Shown piece after piece: positions 8,578-19,192 of a stretch of 64,000 bases of DNA; within the stretch, counting starts at the first letter, position 1, and each line of letters opens with the position of its first letter. The stretch spans positions 124,001-188,000 of the forward strand of contig CACSJR010000005.1 in assembly GCA_902706235.1 (NCBI GenBank), written 5' to 3'. The notes under the pieces are model-generated. The model was not told the origin of the DNA, did not search any database, and was given only the letters and a program-made list of their open reading frames with translations. The position numbers were made by a program, and so were the translations under genes. This stretch comes from Citrobacter sp. 18056 (GTDB lineage Bacteria > Pseudomonadota > Gammaproteobacteria > Enterobacterales > Enterobacteriaceae).

Positions 8578-9984
8578 ATGAACGAATTAACCTGTTTTAA
8601 AGCCTATGACATTCGCGGTGAAGTCGGTATTTCGCTCAACGAGGAGAGTGTCTTTCGCATTGGCCGCGCCTACGCCCAGTGGCTAAAACCCCGACGGGTG
8701 GTGGTCGGAGGCGATGCCCGTTTGACCTCACCGCTGTTCAAGGAGGCCCTCAGCCGTGGATTAGTGGCCAGCGGCGTTGACGTCATTGATATCGGGATGT
8801 GCGGCACCGAGGAAGTCTATTTTGCTACCCAGTATTTGCAGGCCGATGGCGGAATACAAATCACCGCCAGTCATAACCCGGCCCAATATAACGGCATGAA
8901 ACTGGTGCGCGAACAGGCCATCCCTGTGCATGGCGAAAATGGGTTACTGGAGATTAAACGTCTCGCCGAAATCGGGGATTTTCCGCCCGCCCCACACCCC
9001 GGCAGTGTCAGCCAGGTGGATTGCCGCCCAGCCTGGACTGAACACCTGATGGGCTACCTGCAACACGCGCCATCACGCCCGTTACGCATCGTGGTCAATT
9101 CCGGACACGGCGCGGCAGGCCCGGCGCTTGATGCTTTCGATGCGGCATTAACCGCCCGAGGTATTCCCGTCGATTTTATCCGTCTCTGTCATCAACCCGA
9201 TGGCGCGTTCCCGGCTGGCGTTCCGAACCCCATGCTTGCCGAAAACCGCCAGCAGACACAGAAAGCGGTTATCCGTTATCAGGCCGATTTTGGCGTGGCC
9301 TGGGATGGGGATTTCGATCGCTGCTTTTTCTTCGATGAGTGCGGCGAATTTATTGAAAGTTACTATCTGGTCGGGCTGTTTGCCCGCGAGTTTCTGCGGC
9401 ATCAGCCTGCGCAGACCATCCTGCTCGATCCACGCCTGACCTGGAATACCCTCGACAGCATTCATGACGCCGGAGGCCGGGCCATTATCTCCCGCACCGG
9501 TCACGCTTTTATCAAAGCGCGCATGCGCCAGGAGGACGCTCTGTATGGCGGCGAGATGAGTGGGCATCACTATTTTCGCGCCTTCGGCTACTGCGACAGC
9601 GGCATGATCCCGCTGGTAGTGATGCTGCAAATCCTCGACGGCACTCCCCTGCCTTTTTCACATCTGATCCGTGAGGCACAGGCCCGCTATCCGGTGTCCG
9701 GGGAAATTAACCTCGATGTTGCCCAACCCGAAGCCCTGTTGCAGCGCGTGGCTGAACATTATGTCAGCCAGGGCGGCGGCCGGGACGATACCGACGGTGT
9801 GAGTATCGATTTTCCTCAGTGGCGCTTTAACCTGCGCGCCTCCAATACCGAGCCCCTGCTGCGGCTCAACGTCGAGAGCCGAAACAGCCCTGACCTGCTC
9901 AAAAATAAAACCGATGAACTGCTCGCCCTTATTGCGTCTTATCATTCTCAGGAAAGAAATCATGTCGGCACTCACGCTTTGTAA
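8578..9984 (+). CDS. Phosphomannomutase (alpha-D-phosphohexomutase family)
   Basis: A 468-residue cytoplasmic phosphohexomutase interconverting mannose-1-phosphate and mannose-6-phosphate. All four family loops are visible: the phosphoserine loop ITASHNP with Ser98, the metal loop DGDFDR (243-248), the sugar-binding loop GGEMSGHH, and the phosphate-binding RASNTEP near the C-terminus. The closest type is ManB/CpsG, but it stands apart from any capsule or colanic acid cluster. Sitting opposite a GH130 phosphorylase, it most likely channels mannose-1-phosphate to mannose-6-phosphate for ManA. Its 3' end overlaps the ATPase gene by 23 bases. Phosphoglucomutase activity is possible but less favoured. 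Confidence 0.88.
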   Translation: MNELTCFKAYDIRGEVGISLNEESVFRIGRAYAQWLKPRRVVVGGDARLTSPLFKEALSRGLVASGVDVIDIGMCGTEEVYFATQYLQADGGIQITASHNPAQYNGMKLVREQAIPVHGENGLLEIKRLAEIGDFPPAPHPGSVSQVDCRPAWTEHLMGYLQHAPSRPLRIVVNSGHGAAGPALDAFDAALTARGIPVDFIRLCHQPDGAFPAGVPNPMLAENRQQTQKAVIRYQADFGVAWDGDFDRCFFFDECGEFIESYYLVGLFAREFLRHQPAQTILLDPRLTWNTLDSIHDAGGRAIISRTGHAFIKARMRQEDALYGGEMSGHHYFRAFGYCDSGMIPLVVMLQILDGTPLPFSHLIREAQARYPVSGEINLDVAQPEALLQRVAEHYVSQGGGRDDTDGVSIDFPQWRFNLRASNTEPLLRLNVESRNSPDLLKNKTDELLALIASYHSQERNHVGTHAL

Positions 9985-11029
9985 TATCCATAAAAAATAC
10001 GATAAAACCACCATCATCGAAAACCTGTCATTAGAGATAGCGTCCGGCGAATTTATTGTGCTGGTCGGCCCGTCAGGATGCGGGAAGTCAACGCTACTGC
10101 GGATTATTGCCGGGCTGGAAACGCCTGATGGCGGCACCCTCAAAATGGGTGGGCAAGACGTGACCCATCTGGCTGCGGGCAGACGCAGTCTGTCGATGGT
10201 ATTTCAGTCCTATGCGCTTTATCCGCATATGACCGTGCGCGAAAACCTGGCCTTTGGCCTGAAGAACATGAAAACCGCCGCCGAGGAAATCGACAAACGC
10301 ATTGCGCAGGCCGCCACTATGCTGAAGCTTGATGAGATGCTGGATCGTCTGCCGCAAAACCTCTCTGGCGGGCAGCGCCAGCGCGTGGCGATCGGCCGCT
10401 CTATCGTCCAGCAGCCTGAGCTTTTCCTGTTTGACGAACCGCTTTCAAACCTGGATGCGTCGCTGCGTGTCGAGATGCGCCAGGAGTTACAGGAACTTCA
10501 TCATCAGCTACGTAACACCATGATTTACGTGACGCACGATCAGGTGGAAGCCATGACGCTCGCCGACCGAATCGTGGTGCTGTACAAAGGAAAAATTGAG
10601 CAGGTGGGCACTCCGCTTGAGCTGTATAACCGGCCCGCGAATTTGTTCGTCGCCGCGTTTATCGGCACCCCGAAAATTAACGTGTTGCCCGCAAAATGGC
10701 AGCAAAATGGCGTCCTGCTCAGCAGCAATCATTTTATTCCGCTTAAAGCCCGGCCTGCCGGGTTAAGCGACGGGGACAGTCTGTTTATTGCGGTGCGTCC
10801 GGAACATCTGCGGCCCGGTAATGAGGGTGAGATTAAACTGAACGTCACCACCAAACTCTGCGAACTGCAAGGCGATTCAACGCTAGTGTGGTGCAAACTC
10901 GGCGAGCAGAATCTTTGCCTGAAATCGTTCAGGCAGCTGAGCTATCCGCCGCGCAGTGAGATGACGGTCAGTATGGATGAAGCCTGCCTGCATTTTTTTG
11001 ATGGCTTAGGAAAACGCATTCCCGCCTGA
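9962..11029 (+). CDS. Carbohydrate ABC transporter ATPase (UgpC/MsmK/MalK type)
   Basis: A 355-residue ATPase energising the sugar importer on the cytoplasmic face. Walker [10 protein letters not shown] (36-44), signature [14 protein letters not shown], Walker B LFLFDEP and the switch His in YVTHDQ are intact. A C-terminal domain of about 120 residues is of the TOBE type shared by MalK, UgpC and MsmK. I chose the ATG at 9962 because AGGAAAG lies just before it and the next residues match the family's usual start; an upstream in-frame ATG at 9914 would lie deep inside the mutase gene. It is split from its permeases, which are in the opposite arm. Confidence 0.9.
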   Translation: MSALTLCNIHKKYDKTTIIENLSLEIASGEFIVLVGPSGCGKSTLLRIIAGLETPDGGTLKMGGQDVTHLAAGRRSLSMVFQSYALYPHMTVRENLAFGLKNMKTAAEEIDKRIAQAATMLKLDEMLDRLPQNLSGGQRQRVAIGRSIVQQPELFLFDEPLSNLDASLRVEMRQELQELHHQLRNTMIYVTHDQVEAMTLADRIVVLYKGKIEQVGTPLELYNRPANLFVAAFIGTPKINVLPAKWQQNGVLLSSNHFIPLKARPAGLSDGDSLFIAVRPEHLRPGNEGEIKLNVTTKLCELQGDSTLVWCKLGEQNLCLKSFRQLSYPPRSEMTVSMDEACLHFFDGLGKRIPA

Positions 11030-11065
11030 CGACCTCTGAAGGGCGAACAAAATAGTCGGCCACTT

Positions 11066-11100
11066 TGTATCGCAATGTATCTCTCCTTGGGTGGGATACA
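11066..11100. promoter_or_regulatory. TGTATC repeats upstream of hydrolase / two-component genes
   Basis: Two direct copies of TGTATC begin ten bases apart (11066 and 11076), and an inverted copy GATACA lies at 11095-11100. Direct repeats with one-turn spacing are the binding pattern of OmpR-type response regulators, one of which is encoded just downstream. The regulatory role is inferred. Confidence 0.35.
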
Positions 11101-11194
11101 CGCGCATGCAAAATTCGCGATTTTGAACACAAGCCCTATACATCCTGATGATGAAATAGCTCCGTCAACTCAAATACTTTATGGAGCTATTATC

Positions 11195-12184
11195 ATGTTT
11201 AACAAACTGACTCTATCCTCACTGGTTGCTGCGCTGTCGCTCAGCACCGTCGCCGCCTGCCAGGCCGAAGCGACCACTTTCGACTTCAGTCATCAACAAC
11301 ATATTACGGCGGGTGTACTGAACGTCGGGTATGTCGATATCGGCCCTAAAAACGGTCAGCCGGTTATTCTGCTGCATGGCTGGCCTTACGATGCCCACAG
11401 CTTTGCCGATGTCGCCCCCGAACTGGCTCGCCAGGGTTATCGGGTGATCGTCCCGGATCTGCGCGGTTTTGGCACCACCCGCTTTATCTCAGCAGATACG
11501 CCACGTAACGGGCAACCGTCTGCGCTGGCGAAAGATGTGGTCGACCTGATGGATAAGCTGAACATCAAACAGGCCGTACTGGCAGGCTACGACTGGGGCG
11601 CACGTACCGCAGATATTGTTGCCGCGCTGTGGCCTGAACGGGTCAAAGCCCTGGTGTCGGTCAGTGGCTATCTGATCAGTAGCCAGCAGATTGGCGAAAA
11701 ACCGCTGCCGCCGAAAGCGGAACAGCAGTGGTGGTATCAGTTCTACTTTGCAACGCCACGCGGCGCGGCTGGCTATGCGCAGAACACTCACGATTTCGCG
11801 AAACTCATCTGGCAGCAGGCCTCACCGGGCTGGAAATTCAGCGATGCCACCTTTGATGTCAGCGCTAAATCGCTGGAAAACCCGGACCATGTCGCCGTCA
11901 CGCTCAGCAATTACCGCTGGCGTCAGGGGCTGGAAAAAGGCGAAGCGAAATATCATGTCTATGAGCAAAAACTGGCCGCACTGCCCGCCATCAGCGTCCC
12001 GACCATTACCATCGAAGGCGATGAAAATGGCGCTCCGCATCCTGACCCGAAAGCCTACGCCTCAAAATTTACCGGAAAATATCAGCATCTGACGTTTACG
12101 GGCCATATCGGTCATAACCCACCGCAGGAAGCCCCGCAGGAATTTGCCAAAGCGGTGGTGGATGCCGATGCGCTGGCACGTTAA
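11195..12184 (+). CDS. Exported alpha/beta hydrolase, epoxide hydrolase-like
   Basis: A 330-residue alpha/beta hydrolase. The oxyanion segment HGWP (61-64), nucleophile elbow GYDWG with Asp133, and a C-terminal GHIGHNPPQEAP holding the probable catalytic His resemble epoxide hydrolases and haloalkane dehalogenases, which use Asp rather than Ser. The start at 11195 gives a clear signal sequence; an upstream in-frame ATG would bury it. The signal ends VAACQAEA, so it could be cleaved by signal peptidase I after AEA, or lipidated at Cys22 (lipobox VAAC). Either way it works outside the cytoplasm. It precedes a two-component system by 49 bases, suggesting joint control. The substrate is unknown. 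Confidence 0.85.
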   Translation: MFNKLTLSSLVAALSLSTVAACQAEATTFDFSHQQHITAGVLNVGYVDIGPKNGQPVILLHGWPYDAHSFADVAPELARQGYRVIVPDLRGFGTTRFISADTPRNGQPSALAKDVVDLMDKLNIKQAVLAGYDWGARTADIVAALWPERVKALVSVSGYLISSQQIGEKPLPPKAEQQWWYQFYFATPRGAAGYAQNTHDFAKLIWQQASPGWKFSDATFDVSAKSLENPDHVAVTLSNYRWRQGLEKGEAKYHVYEQKLAALPAISVPTITIEGDENGAPHPDPKAYASKFTGKYQHLTFTGHIGHNPPQEAPQEFAKAVVDADALAR

Positions 12185-12233
12185 AAGCAGCTATGCTTTT
12201 TCCCAGACGTCATTTCATTGTCAGGAGCTACGG

Positions 12234-12974
12234 GTGGATCATATTGACACGATTCTGGTGGTAGACGATGACCGCGATATTCGCGAACTGGTTGTCGACT
12301 ACCTGATCAAATCCGGCTATCGCGCCACCGGGGCGGCGAACGGTAAAGAGATGCGCGCCATCCTGGATAAGCAGCATATCGATCTGGCAGTGTTAGATGT
12401 GATGATGCCCGGAGACGACGGCCTGACCCTGTGCCGTCAGCTTCGCAGCGGCGAATACAAGGACTTGCCGATTCTGATGCTTACCGCTCGCAGCGATGAT
12501 ACTGACCGAATTATCGGTCTGGAAATGGGCGCCGATGATTACGTCGTCAAACCCTTTGTCGCACGTGAACTGCTGGCGCGGATTAAAGCGATCCTGCGCC
12601 GTTTTCGCACTTTGCCCCCCAATTTACAGGTGAGCGAAGCCGGGCGTGTGTTAGCGTTTGGCGACTGGGTACTGGATACCTCAACCCGTCAGTTGCTGGA
12701 CAACGACGGCACGCTGGTTGCCCTGAGCGGCGCGGAATACCGGCTTCTGCGGGTGTTTCTCGATCATCCCCAGCGGGTGCTGACCCGAGATCAGCTCTTG
12801 AATCTGACGCAGGGGCGGGATGCGGAACTGTTTGAACGCTCTATCGATTTGCTCATCAGCCGCGTACGTCAGCGTCTGAATGACGACGCACGTACTCCGG
12901 CGTACATCAAAACGGTTCGTAGCGAAGGTTATGTCTTGTCGATGCCGGTCACGATAAAAGAGCGGCGCGAATGA
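12234..12974 (+). CDS. OmpR family response regulator
   Basis: A 246-residue regulator with a receiver domain (Asp11-Asp12-Asp13 acidic pocket, phospho-acceptor Asp55 in LDVMMPG, Lys in VVKPF) and a C-terminal winged helix ending in IKTVRSEGY. I place the start at the GTG at 12234, preceded by AGGAG. The open frame extends 30 codons further upstream, but those codons overlap the hydrolase gene and do not look like a receiver domain. Its last four bases overlap the sensor kinase start (ATGA). The hydrolase gene just upstream is a plausible target. No well-known named system was recognised. Confidence 0.88.
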   Translation: MDHIDTILVVDDDRDIRELVVDYLIKSGYRATGAANGKEMRAILDKQHIDLAVLDVMMPGDDGLTLCRQLRSGEYKDLPILMLTARSDDTDRIIGLEMGADDYVVKPFVARELLARIKAILRRFRTLPPNLQVSEAGRVLAFGDWVLDTSTRQLLDNDGTLVALSGAEYRLLRVFLDHPQRVLTRDQLLNLTQGRDAELFERSIDLLISRVRQRLNDDARTPAYIKTVRSEGYVLSMPVTIKERRE

Positions 12975-14275
12975 CGCTGTGGCCGCGGTCATTGCTCGCG
13001 CGGCTGAGCCTGGTCGTGCTCGCGGGACTCCTGCTCGCGAACGCGCTGAGCCTGTCGCTGGTGATGCTTGAGAGAACGAGCAGTGTGCGTAACTTGATGC
13101 TCGGCAATCTGGAATATGACGTTGCGACTAGCGTGGCTATCCTAGACCGTCTGCCTGCGGAAGAACGCGCGGCCTGGCTGCCGAGGCTGGCGCGTGGCAA
13201 TTATCATTATCTGCTTGGCAGCGGGGAGCCGGGCGAAGCCCCCACGGATAGACGTTCTCAGGATGCGATTCGGTCGCTAACAGAGACGTTAGCAGGGCAA
13301 TACCCACTGCATTTCACCGCCGTTTCTGGCCCGATTTCACACATTCAGGCGCACATTACTCTGCACGATGGCGCGCCGTTAACGCTTGATCTTATTCCTC
13401 ATATGCCCCCTGTCGCCCGTTGGTTGCCAGTGGTGATACTGATTCAGCTCACGCTGGTACTGCTTTGTGCCTGGCTGGCAGTACGCATGGTGATTCGCCC
13501 TTTCACCCGCTTCACCCATGCGGTAGATAACCTGCAACCCGCCTCGGGTGAGGTGCGAGATTTACCGGAACAGGGGCCGAAAGAGGTGCAGCAGGCCGCA
13601 CGCGCCTTTAACGCGATGCAGAACCGAGTCCAGAGCCACCTGAAAGAACGAGCGCAGATTCTCGCGGCCATTTCTCATGATCTGCAAACGCCGATAACGC
13701 GCATGAAACTGCGTGTCGAAATGGCCGACGACGAGATATTAGGTGAAAAGCTGATACAGGATCTCAACAGCATGACGCAACTGGTGCGCGAGGGCATCGC
13801 CTACGCGCGTTCATCCGACAGGCTGGAAGAGCCGCGCCAGCGCATTGCGCTTCCGGCCTTCCTCGATAGCCTCACCTGTGACTATTCCGATGTGGGTCAG
13901 GCGGTAGCATTTACCCGGGAGGTCACGTCATTGATCCTCTCCACCCGTCCGCAGGCGCTGCGCCGGGTGATGACCAACCTCATCGACAATGCGCTTAAAT
14001 ATGGCGGCAACGCAGAGGTCAAACTGATGCATCCCACCGCGCAAAAGGTGCACATTACCGTCTGCGATAACGGAGAAGGCATTCCTGAAACAGAACTCGA
14101 AGGGGTGCTGCAACCGTTTTATCGGATTGAAAACTCACGCAACCGCACCACAGGTGGCACCGGGCTGGGGCTGGCAATTGCCGCACAACTGGTTGCGCAG
14201 TTAGGCGGCCAACTGAGCCTGCAAAATCGCACGCAAGGCGGCCTGCAGGTCACCATCACGCTACCACTCGACTAA
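12971..14275 (+). CDS. Two-component sensor histidine kinase
   Basis: A 434-residue inner-membrane kinase. A first membrane segment (about residues 10-30) and a second (about 150-170) enclose a periplasmic sensor of roughly 120 residues; HAMP follows, then the H-box AISHDLQTPITR with phospho-accepting His236, the N-box TNLIDNALKYGG, and the ATP-lid glycines DNGEGIP and GGTGLGLAIA. It overlaps the response regulator by four bases and partners with it. The periplasmic domain shows no family I can name, so the signal is unknown; the linked exported hydrolase hints at an envelope or small-molecule cue. Confidence 0.88.
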   Translation: MTLWPRSLLARLSLVVLAGLLLANALSLSLVMLERTSSVRNLMLGNLEYDVATSVAILDRLPAEERAAWLPRLARGNYHYLLGSGEPGEAPTDRRSQDAIRSLTETLAGQYPLHFTAVSGPISHIQAHITLHDGAPLTLDLIPHMPPVARWLPVVILIQLTLVLLCAWLAVRMVIRPFTRFTHAVDNLQPASGEVRDLPEQGPKEVQQAARAFNAMQNRVQSHLKERAQILAAISHDLQTPITRMKLRVEMADDEILGEKLIQDLNSMTQLVREGIAYARSSDRLEEPRQRIALPAFLDSLTCDYSDVGQAVAFTREVTSLILSTRPQALRRVMTNLIDNALKYGGNAEVKLMHPTAQKVHITVCDNGEGIPETELEGVLQPFYRIENSRNRTTGGTGLGLAIAAQLVAQLGGQLSLQNRTQGGLQVTITLPLD

Positions 14276-14354
14276 GAATCGGTCGGGAATTTGACCCCTA
14301 TCACAATCGTCGCATGCCCCCTTTTCCCTTTTACGCCGTGAGCGCTAGATTAGT

Positions 14355-16423
<2,069 letters not shown>

Positions 16424-16455
16424 TGCGGGTCGCTGATATTTCTTCTGTAAAGGTG

Positions 16456-16869
16456 TCAGTCGATAAACATTGCTGGCGAAATGCCGAAGCGCTTCGCCAG
16501 CTTTTTCGCGTGCTCCAGCGTCAGCTTGCGTTTGCCGTTGAGAACACGCGAAACCATCGATTTGCTGCCGATTTCAGGGAAATCAGAGAGGGTAAGATTA
16601 TGCTGGTTCATCAGCGTATGAAGAACGGCAACACCCACTGGTATGGCGTTCTGCAAGGCAATGAATTCTGCGAATTCAGGTGCAATCGCTTCATAGGCGG
16701 TAATATTGCGGCAAACCATGTCGAGAAGCGGGTTGGTTGGATCATTCAACAGAAGATATTCAACAAATTCGATAGCTTCATCATGTTGTTGAGCGTTCTG
16801 TATACCGGCTATAAAAGGGGCCGCAGAGGTAAGCGCCTCGCCGGCTTTCAAAATATCTGCAATCACCAT
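16456..16869 (-). CDS. higA: Antitoxin HigA
   Basis: A 137-residue XRE-type antitoxin. The C-terminal helix-turn-helix is clear (IGSKSMVSRVLNGKRKLTLEHAKKLAKRFG), and the protein lines up over its whole length with E. coli HigA. In the intact system HigA neutralises HigB and represses its own promoter. Here higA looks complete, while the toxin gene just upstream is disrupted twice. It may persist as an orphan DNA-binding protein. The start codon overlaps the end of the ancestral higB frame, the usual coupled arrangement with the toxin first. Confidence 0.9.
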   Translation of the reverse strand: MVIADILKAGEALTSAAPFIAGIQNAQQHDEAIEFVEYLLLNDPTNPLLDMVCRNITAYEAIAPEFAEFIALQNAIPVGVAVLHTLMNQHNLTLSDFPEIGSKSMVSRVLNGKRKLTLEHAKKLAKRFGISPAMFID

Positions 16870-17182
16870 TTCCGTTTCCCCTTCATCCGATATCTGGCAG
16901 TGAAAACATCATATTAACGATGGGTAAGCAGATGCCGAATATAGAATTTTTGACTGTCAAAGAAAATCAATGCAATCAATCGTAGCTCGTTGTGGCCGAG
17001 ATTGATCACGTAATGTTTATCAAGATACTTGAAGTTATCCAGTGAAGGTACCGAGGCTTTCAATGCCTCCGGCGTTTTAAAATACCCTTTGGCCACTGTC
17101 ATTCCCAACGTCGCTAATTCAAGCCTGTGTTCAGGAAATCTCTTCGCCGCATCCTTAACGCTTTTTGTGTTATCACATGCAT
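16863..17182 (-). pseudogene. higB: Disrupted toxin gene higB
   Basis: Remnant of the HigB mRNA interferase (RelE-like). The natural start is the ATG at 17182, preceded by GAGGA; it reads MHVITQKAL like E. coli HigB and then loses frame by a one-base deletion in the A-run near 17154-17160. After the shift the body is preserved (KDAAKRFP through SLDNFKYLDKHYV and RLIALIFFDSQKFYIR). A TAA at 16914-16916 then sits where E. coli has a Glu codon, and the residues after it (YDVFTARYRMKGKRK) still match the family's C-terminus up to a stop at 16863. The length, 320 bases, fits a 321-base gene minus one. An alternative ATG at 17189 could start the shifted frame, but the C-terminus would still be missing. 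Confidence 0.85.
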
Positions 17183-17218
17183 TCCTCATCATATCCGTTG
17201 ACGAATTGAGTAAAGAGT

Positions 17219-17251
17219 AACCACAAGTTGCCATAATGGCAACTTGTGGTT
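17219..17251. promoter_or_regulatory. Perfect 16-base inverted repeat before higB
   Basis: Two perfect 16-base arms (17219-17234 and 17236-17251) flank a single central base, 37 bases upstream of the higB start. The position at the higBA promoter fits an operator for the HigA antitoxin; no T-run follows on either strand, arguing against an intrinsic terminator. HigA binding is inferred. Confidence 0.55.
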
Positions 17252-17351
17252 GCCTAAAAGATGCGCCTAACGTAAGCCTGCGGGTGGCTGGGTTACCAGC
17301 GAATTTGCAGAAAGTCGCGAGAGAATTTGAGGTTTTGCGAGAGTGCTTCAG

Positions 17352-17383
17352 GAAAAACCCGACAGCCGTGCGGCTATCGGGCT
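17352..17383 (-). terminator. Intrinsic terminator of rlmG
   Basis: On the minus strand an 11-base stem (CCCGATAGCCG paired with CGGCTGTCGGG, one mismatch) is followed by TTTTTCC, just past the rlmG stop. Confidence 0.8.
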
Positions 17384-17398
17384 ATAGGTGTGTCGCGT

Positions 17399-18535
17399 CT
17401 AGCGATTACGCCCTAATTTCACCGCTTTGAGCACCACAAACTTCTGATTAGTGGCGACGGTAGTGCAGTTGCCAAAAATCTTCTTCAGTTTATGGAAATA
17501 GTCGAGGTGACGGTTGGCCACAATCACCAGCTCGCCGTTGATTTTCAGACAACGACGCGCGTGGTGGAACATTTCCCAGGCGATGTTATCGGTCAGCGCG
17601 TGCTGCTGGTGGAACGGCGGGTTGCACAGAATTGCGTTGAAGCGGAACGGCTCGACGCCCGACAGCGCGTTGTTGATCATGAACTCGCAGCGGTCCAACG
17701 CTTCCGGCATGTTGCTTTCGACGTTCAAACGGCTTGAAGAAACCGCCATCGGCGATTCATCGACAAACACGACGTTTGCCAGCGGATTACGCTCCAGCAG
17801 ACTCAGGCCAACGACACCGTTACCGCAGCCGAGGTCGACAATTTCGCCTTCCAGATCTTTCGGCAAATGCTCCATAAAGAAGCGCGCGCCGATGTCCAGC
17901 CCGGTACGGGAGAAAACATTCGCGTGGTTATGAATGGTCCAGTCGGTGCCTTCCAACGGCCAGCTGAGTACCTGCGGGACGTCTGCCAGCGCTGGCGCGC
18001 TGAAGGTGCAGTTAATCAGACGCGCTTTCTTCCACGCCAGGGTGGTGGTGGTCGGGCCGAGGATTTTTTCGAACAACTCCAGCGTGGAGTTGTGTACGTC
18101 ACGCGCCTTCGCCCCGCCGATAATACGGGTTTCCGGGGTCACCACTTCGCGCAATGCACGCAGTTGCTGTTCCAGCAGTGCCAGCGTTTTTGGGATTTTA
18201 ATCAGCACAACGGCCGGCGCCGGCGGGTATTCCCCGGTGCTGTCGCGGAACGTGACGCTGTTTTCTGCGATATCGTTGTGGCGCAGGTTTTCGCGGGTCG
18301 CGAGCTCGCTTAAGTACGAGTCGCCGATGCTGTACGGCTGGTGCGCCGCCAGCGCACAGGCCAGCGCGCCGAAGGTATCGTTAAAGACGAGAACCGGGCC
18401 GCTGATGTCGGTGCCGTCCAACTGTTGCAGCAGATACTCGTCTGCCGCTTCCCACGCTTGCAGTGGGCTAACGTCGTCCGTTTCCGGGAAACGTTTTAGT
18501 GTCAGTGAACGAAAACCGTTGTCTGATTGGCTCAT
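17399..18535 (-). CDS. rlmG: 23S rRNA m2G1835 methyltransferase RlmG
   Basis: A 378-residue SAM-dependent methyltransferase that modifies G1835 of 23S rRNA, the same length as E. coli RlmG (YgjO). It has an N-terminal pseudo-methyltransferase half and a C-terminal catalytic half, with SAM motif [11 protein letters not shown] (about 234-244) and catalytic NPPFH (about 305). It is transcribed alone, divergently from ygjP, with a terminator directly downstream. Confidence 0.96.
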   Translation of the reverse strand: MSQSDNGFRSLTLKRFPETDDVSPLQAWEAADEYLLQQLDGTDISGPVLVFNDTFGALACALAAHQPYSIGDSYLSELATRENLRHNDIAENSVTFRDSTGEYPPAPAVVLIKIPKTLALLEQQLRALREVVTPETRIIGGAKARDVHNSTLELFEKILGPTTTTLAWKKARLINCTFSAPALADVPQVLSWPLEGTDWTIHNHANVFSRTGLDIGARFFMEHLPKDLEGEIVDLGCGNGVVGLSLLERNPLANVVFVDESPMAVSSSRLNVESNMPEALDRCEFMINNALSGVEPFRFNAILCNPPFHQQHALTDNIAWEMFHHARRCLKINGELVIVANRHLDYFHKLKKIFGNCTTVATNQKFVVLKAVKLGRNR

Positions 18536-18619
18536 CGGCCCTCCTGGATGGTAAAATTCGGTGATATCCCCTGATTGGGGGCGTGAGTATACCTTTTTTT
18601 CGTGGAATTCGAGACAAGC

Positions 18620-19120
18620 ATGAGCGAACTGACGTATTTAAGCGGTTATCCCGAGCATCTTCTTAGCCAGGTTCGCACCCTTATTGCCGAACAACGTCTC
18701 GGCGAAGTGCTGGAAAAGCGCTATCCCGATACCCACGGCATCACTAACGATAAGGCGTTGTGGGAATTCACGCAAAGCCTGAAAAACCGCTATATGCGCA
18801 GCGCGCCGCCGATCAATAAAGTGGCGTTCGACAACAAAATTCATGTGCTGAATAACGCCCTTGGGCTGCACACCGCGATTTCCCGCATTCAGGGCGGCAA
18901 GCTCAAAGCCAAAGCGGAAATTCGCGTCGCCACCGTTTTTCGCCAGTCGCCGGAAGCCTTTTTGCGGATGATCGTGGTCCATGAACTGGCGCATCTGAAA
19001 GAAAAAGATCACAACAAAGCGTTCTATCAGCTCTGCTGTCATATGGAGCCGCAGTACCACCAGCTGGAGTTTGATACCCGTCTGTGGCTGACGCAACTTT
19101 CGCTGCCGGGTTCTGCGTAA
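18620..19120 (+). CDS. ygjP: YgjP, M48-like metal-dependent hydrolase
   Basis: A 166-residue cytoplasmic protein with the zincin motif [11 protein letters not shown], the hallmark of the YgjP/WLM-type metallopeptidase fold. E. coli YgjP has been described as a UTP pyrophosphatase, which I recall but cannot test here. I start at the ATG at 18620; the open frame has an ATG six codons earlier, but the start of known YgjP ([11 protein letters not shown]) matches the later one. It is a single gene between rlmG and ygjR. Confidence 0.92.
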   Translation: MSELTYLSGYPEHLLSQVRTLIAEQRLGEVLEKRYPDTHGITNDKALWEFTQSLKNRYMRSAPPINKVAFDNKIHVLNNALGLHTAISRIQGGKLKAKAEIRVATVFRQSPEAFLRMIVVHELAHLKEKDHNKAFYQLCCHMEPQYHQLEFDTRLWLTQLSLPGSA

Positions 19121-19192
19121 GCGCGCACTGGTTTTGTCATCATGGCGTGCTAAAGTGGCAAAAGGCCCCTTTTTCGGAGTACGTCAATTCTC

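Noticed and set aside
9914-9961. Upstream ATG as start of the ABC ATPase
   Set aside because: It would add 16 residues that fall inside the mutase gene and do not match the family; a good ribosome-binding site stands before the ATG at 9962.
17236-17430. 64-codon open frame between higB and rlmG
   Set aside because: It overlaps the inverted repeat and the rlmG terminator and resembles no protein.
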